Numbered from the stretch's first letter, positions 1-6,875 are shown. The stretch: 8,774 nt of DNA from Candidatus Methanomethylophilus sp. UBA78 (GCA_002503545.1 DARY01000018.1:66524-75297), one strand, 5' to 3'. The notes: generated from the sequence alone by a model not told the origin. Made by a program: numbers and translations.

Positions 1-701
1 GTCTTTCCGGTACCGAACGCACCGGGGATGGCGGCCGCTCCTCCCTTCGCAAGGGGGAACATGGTGTCGAGGACGCGCAGTCCGGTGACAAGCGGTACGC
101 CGGGGTTGTACTTCTCGGCGACGGGCCTGGGCACACGGACGGGCCACTTCTGCATCATGGGGTACTCGACCCCGTCGACCTTGATGATAGGCTGGTCGAC
201 GGAGAAGGAACCGGATTTGATCTCCTCTACGACTCCTCTCTTCACGTTCGGAGGCAGCATGATCCTGTGGACCATTGGACCCTCCTGAACGGTTCCGATG
301 ATGCTTCCTCCCTTGACCTCTGCGCCTACCTTGACGGCGGGCACGAAGTCCCATTTGGTCTCTCTGTTTAGTCCAGGTGCGGTGGCTCCACGTCCTATGA
401 AGTCCCCGGTCATTTCCCTGAGCTCGGGGAGAGGCCTCTGGACTCCGTCGTAAACGGAGGACAGGAGGCCCGGACCGAGCTCAACGGCGAGAGGCAGACC
501 GGTGTTGGTGACCGGCTCTCCCGGTTTGACACCGGTGGTGTCCTCGTAAACCTGGATGATAGAATAGTCGCCTACGATCTTGATGACCTCGCCCATCAGT
601 TTCTCTTTCCCAACCTGTACGACGTCGTACATCCTGGGAGAGATACCGGTGGCGGTCACGACAGGACCTGCGACCCTGTAAATTACACCCTCAGTGCTCA
701 T
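1..701 (-). CDS. ahaA: A-type ATP synthase catalytic subunit A (5' part only; gene runs off the left edge)
   Basis: This is the nucleotide-hydrolysing and nucleotide-synthesising subunit of the A1 head, which alternates with subunit B in an A3B3 hexamer on the cytoplasmic side. The ATG at 701 directly follows the ahaF stop (TGA 704-702, no gap), and GAGG sits 8 bases upstream inside ahaF. The protein begins MSTEGVIYRVAGPVV, the usual N-terminal beta-barrel start, followed by the bulge (non-homologous) region typical of A subunits, which separates them from B. The last residues visible are the start of the P-loop, GAFGTGKT at 227-234, with Lys233 as the phosphate-binding lysine. Only 233 full codons are present out of the roughly 580 expected for the family, and the truncation is due to the window edge. 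Ala228 and Thr231 differ from the GPFGSGKT form common in archaeal A subunits and resemble the eukaryotic V-ATPase GAFGCGKT. Whether an intein follows the P-loop cannot be seen. Confidence 0.95.
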   Translation of the reverse strand, partial: MSTEGVIYRVAGPVVTATGISPRMYDVVQVGKEKLMGEVIKIVGDYSIIQVYEDTTGVKPGEPVTNTGLPLAVELGPGLLSSVYDGVQRPLPELREMTGDFIGRGATAPGLNRETKWDFVPAVKVGAEVKGGSIIGTVQEGPMVHRIMLPPNVKRGVVEEIKSGSFSVDQPIIKVDGVEYPMMQKWPVRVPRPVAEKYNPGVPLVTGLRVLDTMFPLAKGGAAAIPGAFGTGK

Positions 702-1007
702 TCATTCATCCTCTGTCTTGTACAAATCAACGCCAATAACCTTCTTAACCTTCTCGCGAAGGTCGCTCTGGTCTCCGCCTACGGGGACGATGACGGGCTG
801 GATGGAATCCATGACCTTCGTCTTCACGTTGGCGGGCAGATACTGCAGGTCTTCCGCATTCACTGCGAGGATCCCGATATTGGCATCGGAGATCGCTTCC
901 TGCATTTTTTCCTGGTAATTGCTCTTGTCGGCCACGAACACCCTTCTGACCCCGGCGAGGCGGAATCCGAGGGTGAACTCGTCGCTACCAATAACTCCTA
1001 TCTCCAT
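702..1007 (-). CDS. ahaF: A-type ATP synthase central-stalk subunit F
   Basis: Subunit F is a small Rossmann-like protein of the central rotor stalk that, with subunit D, links the A3B3 head to the membrane rotor. The 101-residue product has the family's usual length and opening (MEIGVIGSDEFTLGFRLAGV). It continues with an alternating strand/helix pattern including GILAVNAED and a C-terminal helix around residues 80-92. The ATG at 1007 overlaps the ahaC stop by one base (TGATG). GGTGATC, the archaeal anti-SD complement, lies just upstream at 1010-1016. The gene is in the standard place between ahaC and ahaA. Confidence 0.95.
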   Translation of the reverse strand: MEIGVIGSDEFTLGFRLAGVRRVFVADKSNYQEKMQEAISDANIGILAVNAEDLQYLPANVKTKVMDSIQPVIVPVGGDQSDLREKVKKVIGVDLYKTEDE

Positions 1008-2056
1008 CAGATCACCAGCAGTTTCTTCATGGTTTCCCTGTCGAGACCGCTGTCGGTCCCGTGGGCAATCATCCTGATGTTCCTGACCTCGTTCTCCTTG
1101 TGGATCATGTAATCCACGACGGGAATGACGGATAGGGGGTACATGTGACCGACCTTGTTGGCAAGTTCTACCGTGTACTTGTCGATCACACCCACGATAT
1201 CCAGAACGGTGGAGTCCTGGGATAGCGAGTCCTTGATTTCCGAATACATCCTGAGCTGCTGCATCTCGTTGATAGCGGCCGGAATGTCCTGGGCTGCTGC
1301 GAGCTGGGACATTACCTTCTCATCGACCTCGGTGCCTCCGGGTATCCAGTATTCCATGACGACGTCGCCGCTGAGCCCGTCCGCCTTGAACTTAAGGACG
1401 GTCTCGATGTTCTTCAGATCGATGCACGCCTTGACGTAGGTGCGGAAGATCTGAGTCGGTCTGTCGCCGGAATCTATGGATGCCAGCAGGTTCTTGTAGT
1501 ACTCTTTCATGAGTACATCCTCGATCTTACCGAGGATACCGGTGGTCTTGTAGAAAGACACGGCATCGTCGGAGACGGCTATATGGGTCTTCTTCGAGAA
1601 GAACGCCAAGACTTCCTCGATGGAACCGAGGGCGAGCATCTTGTCCAGATCCGCCATCGAGAGGATCCCGGCAGGAACTAGGTCCTCCCTGATCTCTTCG
1701 GTAGGCAGTCCGTACCTTTTGCCACGCATTACAGTCTTGAGGTTCTCGAAGTCCCATTTGGTGAGATACGCGTTGACCATGCGGCTCAACGCCCCGGTGG
1801 AGGAGTTCAGGATGCTGCGGAAGGTCTCAGCCATGTTGGCATACGTAGCGTACTCCAGGAGCGAGAGCCCCTCGTACCTGTTTCCGAGGTCGGCCATCTC
1901 CTTGGAGTAGCCTGCATCGCTGATGTAGTGCGATATCTCGGGAACGGACATCATGAGCATCTTGCTGTAGTCTTCTTCTTTGAGGAGTTTGGCCTTCTTC
2001 GCCTTCACCCTCGCAGAAGTGTACGCGTAGTTACCTGCTCCGCTGCGGTTGAACAT
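1007..2056 (-). CDS. ahaC: A-type ATP synthase subunit C (central-stalk/rotor adaptor, AC39 family)
   Basis: Subunit C is the funnel-shaped adaptor that docks the central stalk (D/F) onto the membrane K-ring; it is homologous to V-ATPase subunit d. The product is almost entirely helical, has no membrane segment, and at about 349 residues fits the family range (roughly 330-360). The N-terminus contains NYAYTSARVKAKKAKLL, characteristic of this family. Two starts are possible. GTG at 2065 overlaps the ahaE stop as GTGA but has no SD. ATG at 2056 has GGTGA (2062-2066) five bases upstream, so ATG 2056 is preferred. A GTG start would add three residues. Confidence 0.92.
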   Translation of the reverse strand: MFNRSGAGNYAYTSARVKAKKAKLLKEEDYSKMLMMSVPEISHYISDAGYSKEMADLGNRYEGLSLLEYATYANMAETFRSILNSSTGALSRMVNAYLTKWDFENLKTVMRGKRYGLPTEEIREDLVPAGILSMADLDKMLALGSIEEVLAFFSKKTHIAVSDDAVSFYKTTGILGKIEDVLMKEYYKNLLASIDSGDRPTQIFRTYVKACIDLKNIETVLKFKADGLSGDVVMEYWIPGGTEVDEKVMSQLAAAQDIPAAINEMQQLRMYSEIKDSLSQDSTVLDIVGVIDKYTVELANKVGHMYPLSVIPVVDYMIHKENEVRNIRMIAHGTDSGLDRETMKKLLVI

Positions 2057-2061
2057 TCTCT

Positions 2062-2619
2062 TCACCCGAACAGTATATCGGACAGTTGCTTCAGGTTCTT
2101 GTCCCAGATGCCCTGGAGGATCACGGAGAACTGCATGTCGACCTCGACCAGGCCGTCCTCGCTCTGGAGCATGAGTCCGGAGGAGACGCGTGCGTCTTTC
2201 TCAACGGACCTTACTCCGAGGTCGGCTGCGGTGAAATCGTCGTTCTCGGATATGACCGCCTTGGGCTCGGGGATGATGGACTTGGCGGAAGCCACCATTG
2301 CCTTGTAGTACGCCAGTTTCTTCTCCCTGGGCGCGCTCTCGAGGTCCGCGAGTGCGGACTCGAAGACCTGGGAGAGGAGCTCCTTCTTCTTCGCGAGGAC
2401 GAGCTTCCTGCTCTCCAGCTCCGCGCTGGAACGCTCCTGGCGGTCAAGGGTCTCCTTGGCTTCGGCGACCTTCTTGTCCTGAGCTTCTTTCATTTTGGCG
2501 ATCTGGGCGTCCGTCTGCCTGTTTATGGCGTCGATCTCCGCGGCCTGCTCCTCACGGATCTTGGCCACGGAGGCTTCGGCAGACGCCTGGATCTCCCTCA
2601 TTACGCTGTCTAGTGCCAT
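2062..2619 (-). CDS. ahaE: A-type ATP synthase peripheral-stalk subunit E
   Basis: Subunit E pairs with subunit H to form the peripheral stalks that hold the A1 head still against the rotor. The product has a long charged, Ala/Glu/Lys/Gln-rich coiled coil over about residues 5-90 (REEQAAEIDAINRQTDAQ and on). A compact C-terminal domain (about 95-185) follows, which in the family binds the top of subunit B. The open frame extends to GTG 2640, which overlaps the ahaK stop as GTGA but lacks an SD. ATG 2619 has AGAGG (2627-2631) seven bases upstream and gives MALDSVMREIQAS, 185 residues, so ATG 2619 is chosen. Confidence 0.92.
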   Translation of the reverse strand: MALDSVMREIQASAEASVAKIREEQAAEIDAINRQTDAQIAKMKEAQDKKVAEAKETLDRQERSSAELESRKLVLAKKKELLSQVFESALADLESAPREKKLAYYKAMVASAKSIIPEPKAVISENDDFTAADLGVRSVEKDARVSSGLMLQSEDGLVEVDMQFSVILQGIWDKNLKQLSDILFG

Positions 2620-2636
2620 ATGAAGGCCTCTAGAAC

Positions 2637-2879
2637 TCACAGGACGAACATTGCCATGACAGCTACGACAAGACCGAAGATGACGATAGTCTCAGGCAGA
2701 ACGGTGAAGATCATTGCCTTTCCGAAGAGGGAAGAGTCCTCAGTGATCGCACCGACCGCGGCTGCTCCGATGTCTTTCTCAGCCATTCCGGCTCCGATAC
2801 CGGCGAGTCCGACGGCAAATCCTGCTCCGATAGCTATGAGTCCACTCGTGATGTCTGCAACTCCAGATTCTACAACCAT
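2637..2879 (-). CDS. ahaK: A-type ATP synthase membrane rotor subunit K (proteolipid c)
   Basis: Subunit K forms the rotating ion-carrying ring in the membrane. The product is a single hairpin of about 80 residues. TM1 is at about 10-31 (Gly/Ala-rich, IAIGAGFAVGLAGIGAG), followed by a short polar loop (AEKDIGAAAVGAITED). TM2 is at about 53-80 and contains LPETIVIFG, with Glu63 as the ion-binding carboxylate. Two starts are possible. TTG 2888 overlaps the ahaI stop, but the SD (AGAGGT, 2889-2894) would touch it. ATG 2879 is nine bases from that SD and is preferred. No glutamine occurs anywhere in the protein, which bears on the coupling ion (see findings). One hairpin with one carboxylate is the simple c-type form, not the duplicated forms of some methanogens. 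Confidence 0.93.
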   Translation of the reverse strand: MVVESGVADITSGLIAIGAGFAVGLAGIGAGMAEKDIGAAAVGAITEDSSLFGKAMIFTVLPETIVIFGLVVAVMAMFVL

Positions 2880-2884
2880 TTCAA

Positions 2885-5023
2885 TCAAACCTCTTTAGTT
2901 GTGCTTGTTTTTCTGCTGAAAAAAGTTTTGACGCGCTTCTCCCTGAGAGGCGCGAACCTCTTGCCTCCTCCGTCGAAGAACCTCATCATGAGCTCGACAT
3001 ACTGCAACCTTAAGGCATGCAGACCTGCCGAGAGGATTCCGAGGGTCCAGACGACCAGATGCAGGAACGCGAACATTACGATCGCTATGACGACCATGGC
3101 TATGCCGGACGAGTAGTCCAGATAGACGAGCCCGTCCACGGTGTGGCTGGGCATGATCATCTTAAAGATGATGTAGTTGAACGCAAGGGCCATACCTGCC
3201 TTGGACATGGCTATGGCTGCCAGACGAGAATAGGACAGGATCTGTCCGATGAACTCGGGAATAGCCATGATGGCGTGCATCGCTCCTTCCGCTTTGGTGT
3301 TTATAGCCACTCCTGCCACAAGGAGAACAATAGCCAGTATCATGCAGACGAAGGTTATGCCCTCGCCCAGGCTGGCCTTGTTGAACATGAAGTCAGTGAG
3401 GGCATAGCACAGGAAGATCATTCCCAAGAAGGAGAAGATCAACCCTCCCTTGTGGATGAAGGCGAACTTGACGCCCCTCTGGATCAGCATGTTGTACAGG
3501 CCGACCAGCTGTCCGATGAGAAGGTGCACGATACCGATGTACACTGACATCTTGAGCAGGAATCCGACGTCCTCGAGTTTTCCGACTCCTTCACCGTGCG
3601 CTACGTTGGGCAGTATCTCGTAGAACCACTCGGGGAAAGTCACTCCCAGAATCCAGTCCCAGGTGATACCGGTTCCGCCGTGGGCGGCACTCTCATGGTA
3701 CCACTCCCACACACCCGCGGCATTGTACTCTCCGCCGACGAAATGCATTCCCAGCATCTCACCGTAGTAGAACAAGCCGAAGATCGCTCCCCAGATTCCT
3801 CCGAAGAACAGGACGAGACCGATGGAGCGCCAGTCTTTGTTCTTGGCGTACTTCAGCCCGTATGCGCCGATTATTATGAAGGGTATGGAATACCCGATGT
3901 CTCCGATCATGTATCCGAAGAACAGGGGCAGGAATATGGCGATCAGGAAGGTCGGGTCGATCTCCTGGTATCTGGGTACGTCGACCATGCTGGTCGCGTA
4001 CTCGAACTCTCTCACCAATGCTCCGTTGTTCTGTTTCGTCGGAACGTTGCTGAAACGAGGCTCCGCGTTCTCGGAATCTTCGAGTTTCCTTCCGCGGGTC
4101 TCCTGGAACTCCACGTATATGTCGTCCCCGAGCTTCTGCTCGAGGTTGGCCTTGATGGAGTCCACTTTCTTCGTAGGTACCCATGCGTCCATGACGTATG
4201 CGTACTTGCTCACCGCGATCCTGAGCGGGACGGATCCCTTCTCGACCGCGATGGACAGCTCCTCGTCGCTTCCCTTGAGGAAGGACATGTATTTGATTTT
4301 GAGAGCTTCAAGCGCCTTGTTCTCCGCTTCGAGAGCCTCGACGGCCTCGGAAAGTTCCGATTCCATCTTCTGGTAAACCTCGTCCGCGGACACCGGCTCG
4401 GTGTACTCGGGGACGGTCATCTCGATGAAGCCGCACGCGTTCAGAGCCTCGACGGCCTCGGCCTTCCTTGCAGCCTTGACGAAGACGGCCACGACACCGC
4501 CCTCTTTCTTGTCAAAACTGGAGAAGATCTCGGCGTCGTCGATCTTGACGGACGCGGCGTCGGACGCGGTGGTACCGACGAGAACCGCCAATGACCTGTA
4601 TCCGCTGTAGAAATCCAGCGTCAGAGGCAGTTTCTTAAGAGTCTCAAAAGTCTTCTTTTTAGAGTTTAATTCAGTGATTTTCTGGGTAAGATCATTCCTT
4701 GCGTCGACGGCTCTGAGAACCTCGTCCTCGACGCTCTCGACGTCGCCGGAGGAGATGCGCTTCTGCACATCCTCTACGGCTATGTCGGCCGTTTTGGTCT
4801 TCTTTTTAATCCCCAGCTCTTTTTCCATCGCTCTGACCTTAAGCAGCCTCTCGGATGCCTTGGACGTTCCCTTTACGGGGGAACCGATGGAGAGCTCGTC
4901 GTCGCCGGTGGTATGATCGATCACGTGGATAGCCTTCTCGCTGTAGAATGCGTTGATCGCATCCTCCATGCGGGTCTTGGTACCCACAATCACAATCCTA
5001 CTCATCGACTCAGGAAGAAGCAT
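2885..5023 (-). CDS. ahaI: A-type ATP synthase membrane stator subunit I (subunit a)
   Basis: Subunit I is the membrane stator that supplies the ion half-channels and anchors the peripheral stalks. The 712-residue product has the family's two-part layout. A soluble N-terminal half (1-350) has Glu/Lys-rich coiled-coil stretches near 55-130 and 215-250. The membrane half has about eight hydrophobic segments, roughly 357-378, 380-392, 400-420, 486-510, 523-545, 553-575, 590-620 and 638-668. The conserved Arg600 in SYSRLAAIA is the channel arginine facing the rotor glutamate, and Arg672 in HALRLQYVE is the second conserved arginine. At 712 residues it is near the upper end for the family, with a long aromatic/His-rich loop at about 422-480. 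The start at 5023 gives MLLPESMSRIVIVG, matching the family's N-terminus, with GAGGG upstream. It overlaps ahaH by 14 bases. The extreme C-terminus is basic. Confidence 0.96.
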   Translation of the reverse strand: MLLPESMSRIVIVGTKTRMEDAINAFYSEKAIHVIDHTTGDDELSIGSPVKGTSKASERLLKVRAMEKELGIKKKTKTADIAVEDVQKRISSGDVESVEDEVLRAVDARNDLTQKITELNSKKKTFETLKKLPLTLDFYSGYRSLAVLVGTTASDAASVKIDDAEIFSSFDKKEGGVVAVFVKAARKAEAVEALNACGFIEMTVPEYTEPVSADEVYQKMESELSEAVEALEAENKALEALKIKYMSFLKGSDEELSIAVEKGSVPLRIAVSKYAYVMDAWVPTKKVDSIKANLEQKLGDDIYVEFQETRGRKLEDSENAEPRFSNVPTKQNNGALVREFEYATSMVDVPRYQEIDPTFLIAIFLPLFFGYMIGDIGYSIPFIIIGAYGLKYAKNKDWRSIGLVLFFGGIWGAIFGLFYYGEMLGMHFVGGEYNAAGVWEWYHESAAHGGTGITWDWILGVTFPEWFYEILPNVAHGEGVGKLEDVGFLLKMSVYIGIVHLLIGQLVGLYNMLIQRGVKFAFIHKGGLIFSFLGMIFLCYALTDFMFNKASLGEGITFVCMILAIVLLVAGVAINTKAEGAMHAIMAIPEFIGQILSYSRLAAIAMSKAGMALAFNYIIFKMIMPSHTVDGLVYLDYSSGIAMVVIAIVMFAFLHLVVWTLGILSAGLHALRLQYVELMMRFFDGGGKRFAPLREKRVKTFFSRKTSTTKEV

Positions 5024-5342
5024 CTATTGCCCTCTCGAATTCTTTCGTGAGGAAATCGTTGACTTCCTTGATCTTATCCTTAGCGGCGACCTCGAAGCGG
5101 TAGGCCTCCTTCTCGCCTTCGGCGAGTTTGGCGGCCTTCTCCTTATCGAGAATCGCCTGCTCCGCTGCCAAGGCGGATTCATAGGCGGCGCGCTCGGCGG
5201 CGCTCTCGTCCTGAATCTTCTTGACAGAATCCCTGCGGGCCTGAGCCACAGCATTCTTTTTATCCGATTCGGCCTTGGCGACCGTCTCGTCAGCTCTGGA
5301 CTCAGCCTCCTTTATTTCCGAAAGTATGTCAGTTCGGCTCAA
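5010..5342 (-). CDS. ahaH: A-type ATP synthase peripheral-stalk subunit H (first gene of operon; TTG start)
   Basis: Subunit H is the coiled-coil partner of subunit E in the peripheral stalk. The 110-residue product is an almost unbroken amphipathic helix rich in Ala, Glu, Lys and Asp (residues 4-105, for example EIKEAESRADETVAKAESDK), as expected for the family at about 100-110 residues. No membrane segment or cysteine is present. The start is TTG at 5342, set by GGGGAG at 5349-5354 with six bases between; no ATG lies near the N-terminus. Being first in the order H-I-K-E-C-F-A matches the usual archaeal operon. Its 3' end overlaps ahaI by 14 bases, suggesting translational coupling. Confidence 0.92.
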   Translation of the reverse strand: MSRTDILSEIKEAESRADETVAKAESDKKNAVAQARRDSVKKIQDESAAERAAYESALAAEQAILDKEKAAKLAEGEKEAYRFEVAAKDKIKEVNDFLTKEFERAIDASS

Positions 5343-5348
5343 ATTACA

Positions 5349-5354
5349 CTCCCC
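5349..5354 (-). promoter_or_regulatory. Shine-Dalgarno site setting the TTG start of ahaH
   Basis: GGGGAG on the minus strand lies six bases before the TTG at 5342. The same hexamer at the same spacing precedes the GTG of cdc6 (8321-8326), which supports both non-ATG starts. Confidence 0.7.
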
Positions 5355-5384
5355 GACTATTCGTGGGATTTTGTATCCGTCTAA

Positions 5385-5396
5385 TTATATTTAATA
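5385..5396 (-). promoter_or_regulatory. TATA box of the ATP synthase operon
   Basis: On the minus strand the sequence reads TATTAAATATAA, about 45-50 bases before the ahaH start. A start site 23-27 bases downstream would fall near 5362, giving a leader of about 20 bases that contains the SD. This is the best match in the gap between ahaH and the dCMP deaminase gene. It was found by inspection, not experiment. Confidence 0.6.
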
Positions 5397-5420
5397 GGCA
5401 TCGGTCGGCCAACTTCGCAC

Positions 5421-5428
5421 TATATAAA
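5421..5428. promoter_or_regulatory. Second TATA-like element between ahaH and the dCMP deaminase gene
   Basis: TATATAAA on the plus strand (TTTATATA on the minus strand) lies about 80 bases upstream of ahaH. In the minus direction it could be a distal promoter for the ATP synthase operon. In the plus direction it would only drive antisense RNA into the dCMP deaminase gene. Direction and activity cannot be decided from sequence. Confidence 0.3.
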
Positions 5429-5472
5429 GGAAAAAATGAGGGAAAACGTGTTTTCGGATATTTCCGTGATAA

Positions 5473-5483
5473 CTTTTAAAAAG
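5473..5483 (-). terminator. T-rich terminator of the dCMP deaminase gene
   Basis: On the minus strand CTTTTTAAAAG begins four bases after the stop codon at 5488. Short T-runs right after the stop are the usual archaeal termination signal. No strong hairpin precedes it. Confidence 0.5.
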
Positions 5484-5487
5484 ACCC

Positions 5488-5973
5488 TCATCCAGAGGGG
5501 GTTTCCCCGTTTCCGGCGGAATCGTCCTTCTCGTCGAACCTGCGGATCTTTATCTTGGTCTCCGCGAGTATCTCCTTCGACAGGTCGTCCACATACCCTT
5601 CGTCGTAGACGATTTCGGCTATGCCGGAGTTTATCAGGATCTTGGCACAGAGGGAGCAGGGGAAGGTGGTGGTGTAGATGGTCGCACCGTTCACGCTGAT
5701 GCCGAAATAAGCCGCCTGGGCTACGGCGTTCTGCTCCGCATGCACTCCGCGGCACAGCTCGTGCCTGGTCCCGGAAGGTATGTTCAGCTGTATCCTGATG
5801 CAACCGGTCTCCTCGCAGTGGCGGGTCCCGCGGGGGGCGCCGTTGTACCCGGTGGACAGCACATGCTTGTCCTTCACGATCACCGCTCCGACGGTACGCC
5901 TGAGACAGGTGGAGCGGGTAGCCACGAGCCTCGCCATGTCCATGAAATACTGGTCGGTGGACGGTCTTTCCAT
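5488..5973 (-). CDS. dCMP deaminase (zinc-dependent, ComEB-like)
   Basis: The enzyme deaminates dCMP to dUMP, supplying the precursor for dTMP synthesis in the cytoplasm. The 161-residue product contains the full cytidine/deoxycytidylate deaminase signature. HAE at 78-80 (His78 zinc ligand, Glu80 proton shuttle) lies in CRGVHAEQNA, and PCSLC at 105-109 supplies Cys106 and Cys109. The N-terminal MERPSTDQYFMDMA and CLRRTVGAVIVKD are typical of the ComEB/dCMP deaminase group, as is the Cys/His cluster HCEETGC (52-58), a likely second structural zinc site with Cys74. A charged tail of about 15 residues (from 147) is extra to the core. No SD precedes the ATG; a TATA-like element about 26 bases upstream suggests a leaderless mRNA. 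RibD or tRNA deaminase is unlikely given these motifs. Confidence 0.93.
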   Translation of the reverse strand: MERPSTDQYFMDMARLVATRSTCLRRTVGAVIVKDKHVLSTGYNGAPRGTRHCEETGCIRIQLNIPSGTRHELCRGVHAEQNAVAQAAYFGISVNGATIYTTTFPCSLCAKILINSGIAEIVYDEGYVDDLSKEILAETKIKIRRFDEKDDSAGNGETPSG

Positions 5974-6035
5974 ACGGAGGGCATTGTCCCAGGAAGATAA
6001 CTACTTTATTATCGGAAAAACCATTCACCTCCTCC
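5974..6035. promoter_or_regulatory. Compact divergent promoter, dCMP deaminase / signal peptidase I
   Basis: Only 62 bases separate the two start codons. CTTTATTAT (about 6004-6012, plus) lies about 27 bases before the GTG at 6036. GTTATCTT (about 5996-6003, minus) lies about 26 bases before the ATG at 5973. Neither start has a purine-rich SD. At these distances transcription would start at or within a few bases of each start codon, so both mRNAs are probably leaderless. The two TATA-like elements abut, so TBP binding to one could exclude the other. Confidence 0.5.
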
Positions 6036-6869
6036 GTGAGAAAGGACACCAGGGCAATCGTAGTGGTCGTAGCGTTTCTGGCTCTGATCATCGTGGGCGG
6101 CAATCTGGCCGTGAGGGAGTTGTCCGGCGTGGACCCGCCGTTCACGGTCGTCGAATCCCAGAGCATGCAGCACGGCCGGGGTTCGGAGATAGGAGTGATA
6201 GACACTGGCGACATGATACTCGTCAAAAATCCCAGCTCTGCGGAAATCGTGAGTTACATCGAAGGCTACCATACCGGTTACACATCTTTCGGGGAATACG
6301 GCTCCGTGATAATATACGAGCGTCCCTACAAGAACCCGGTCATACACCGTGCCATCCTGTGGCTCGAGAGCAACGGAGACGGAACATGGTCCGCTCCGGC
6401 CCTCGAATACTACAACGACGGCGGAACCAGGCTGTGGGAATGCGCTTCTAACGATTATAACAATCTGTCTGGCACATTGGTTTTGAACGCCGTGGGGTAC
6501 ATGAGCAAGGAAGTATCGGTGAATCTCGACGGTCTCGACAACGGCATCAGCGGATACCTGACCATGGGGGATAACGCCGAGACGAACACGAACTTCGACC
6601 AAAGCGTCGGGATATACAGCGAACTGGTGTCTGAAGACATCATCAAGTCCGTCGCATGGAAAGAGATACCTTGGATCGGAACGATAAAACTGATGATGAA
6701 GGGCAACACTTCCTCCCTCGAGTCATGGGCGCCGAACAGCATCGGATTGCTGGCTCTTTCATTCACCACATTCGTGCTCGTATTGCTGGCCCTGGGATAT
6801 CTATCAGATTCCTTCGGAATAAAGAAAGCGAAAAAAGGAAGAGCCAGATGTTCGGAATTCAAGAAGTGA
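6036..6869 (+). CDS. Signal peptidase I, archaeal Sec11-like (S26B)
   Basis: This membrane serine protease removes signal peptides from Sec-exported proteins on the outer face of the membrane. The 277-residue product has an N-terminal membrane helix (about 7-22, AIVVVVAFLALIIVGGN). The catalytic box VESQSM follows with Ser43, then IHR with His104 (the Sec11-type His in place of the bacterial Lys), and TMGDN with Asp179 plus FD at Asp188. This gives a Ser-His-Asp arrangement. A C-terminal membrane helix (about 236-257) and a basic cytoplasmic tail complete it. The stretch between His104 and Asp179 is longer than in minimal archaeal enzymes. The start is GTG 6036, with no SD and a TATA-like box about 27 bases upstream. 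It is transcribed divergently from the dCMP deaminase gene and convergently with cdc6. Confidence 0.9.
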   Translation: MRKDTRAIVVVVAFLALIIVGGNLAVRELSGVDPPFTVVESQSMQHGRGSEIGVIDTGDMILVKNPSSAEIVSYIEGYHTGYTSFGEYGSVIIYERPYKNPVIHRAILWLESNGDGTWSAPALEYYNDGGTRLWECASNDYNNLSGTLVLNAVGYMSKEVSVNLDGLDNGISGYLTMGDNAETNTNFDQSVGIYSELVSEDIIKSVAWKEIPWIGTIKLMMKGNTSSLESWAPNSIGLLALSFTTFVLVLLALGYLSDSFGIKKAKKGRARCSEFKK

Positions 6870-6875
6870 ACAATT

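Noticed and set aside
28..288. Plus-strand open frame at the left end
   Set aside because: It is antisense to ahaA, which continues off the window edge with a clear protein match.
3596..4594. Long plus-strand open frame of 332 codons
   Set aside because: It is fully antisense to ahaI, whose family match is certain. The translation is His/Asp/Val-rich without domain signals, as expected from the opposite strand of GC-rich coding DNA.
5436..5699. Plus-strand ATG frame preceded by TATATAAAGG
   Set aside because: The TATA-like element is too close to the ATG, and the product is an Arg/Ser-rich antisense translation of the dCMP deaminase gene.
6009..6602. Minus-strand open frame of 197 codons opposite the signal peptidase gene
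   Set aside because: The plus strand carries all signal peptidase catalytic boxes; the antisense product has no recognisable motif and no SD or TATA signal.
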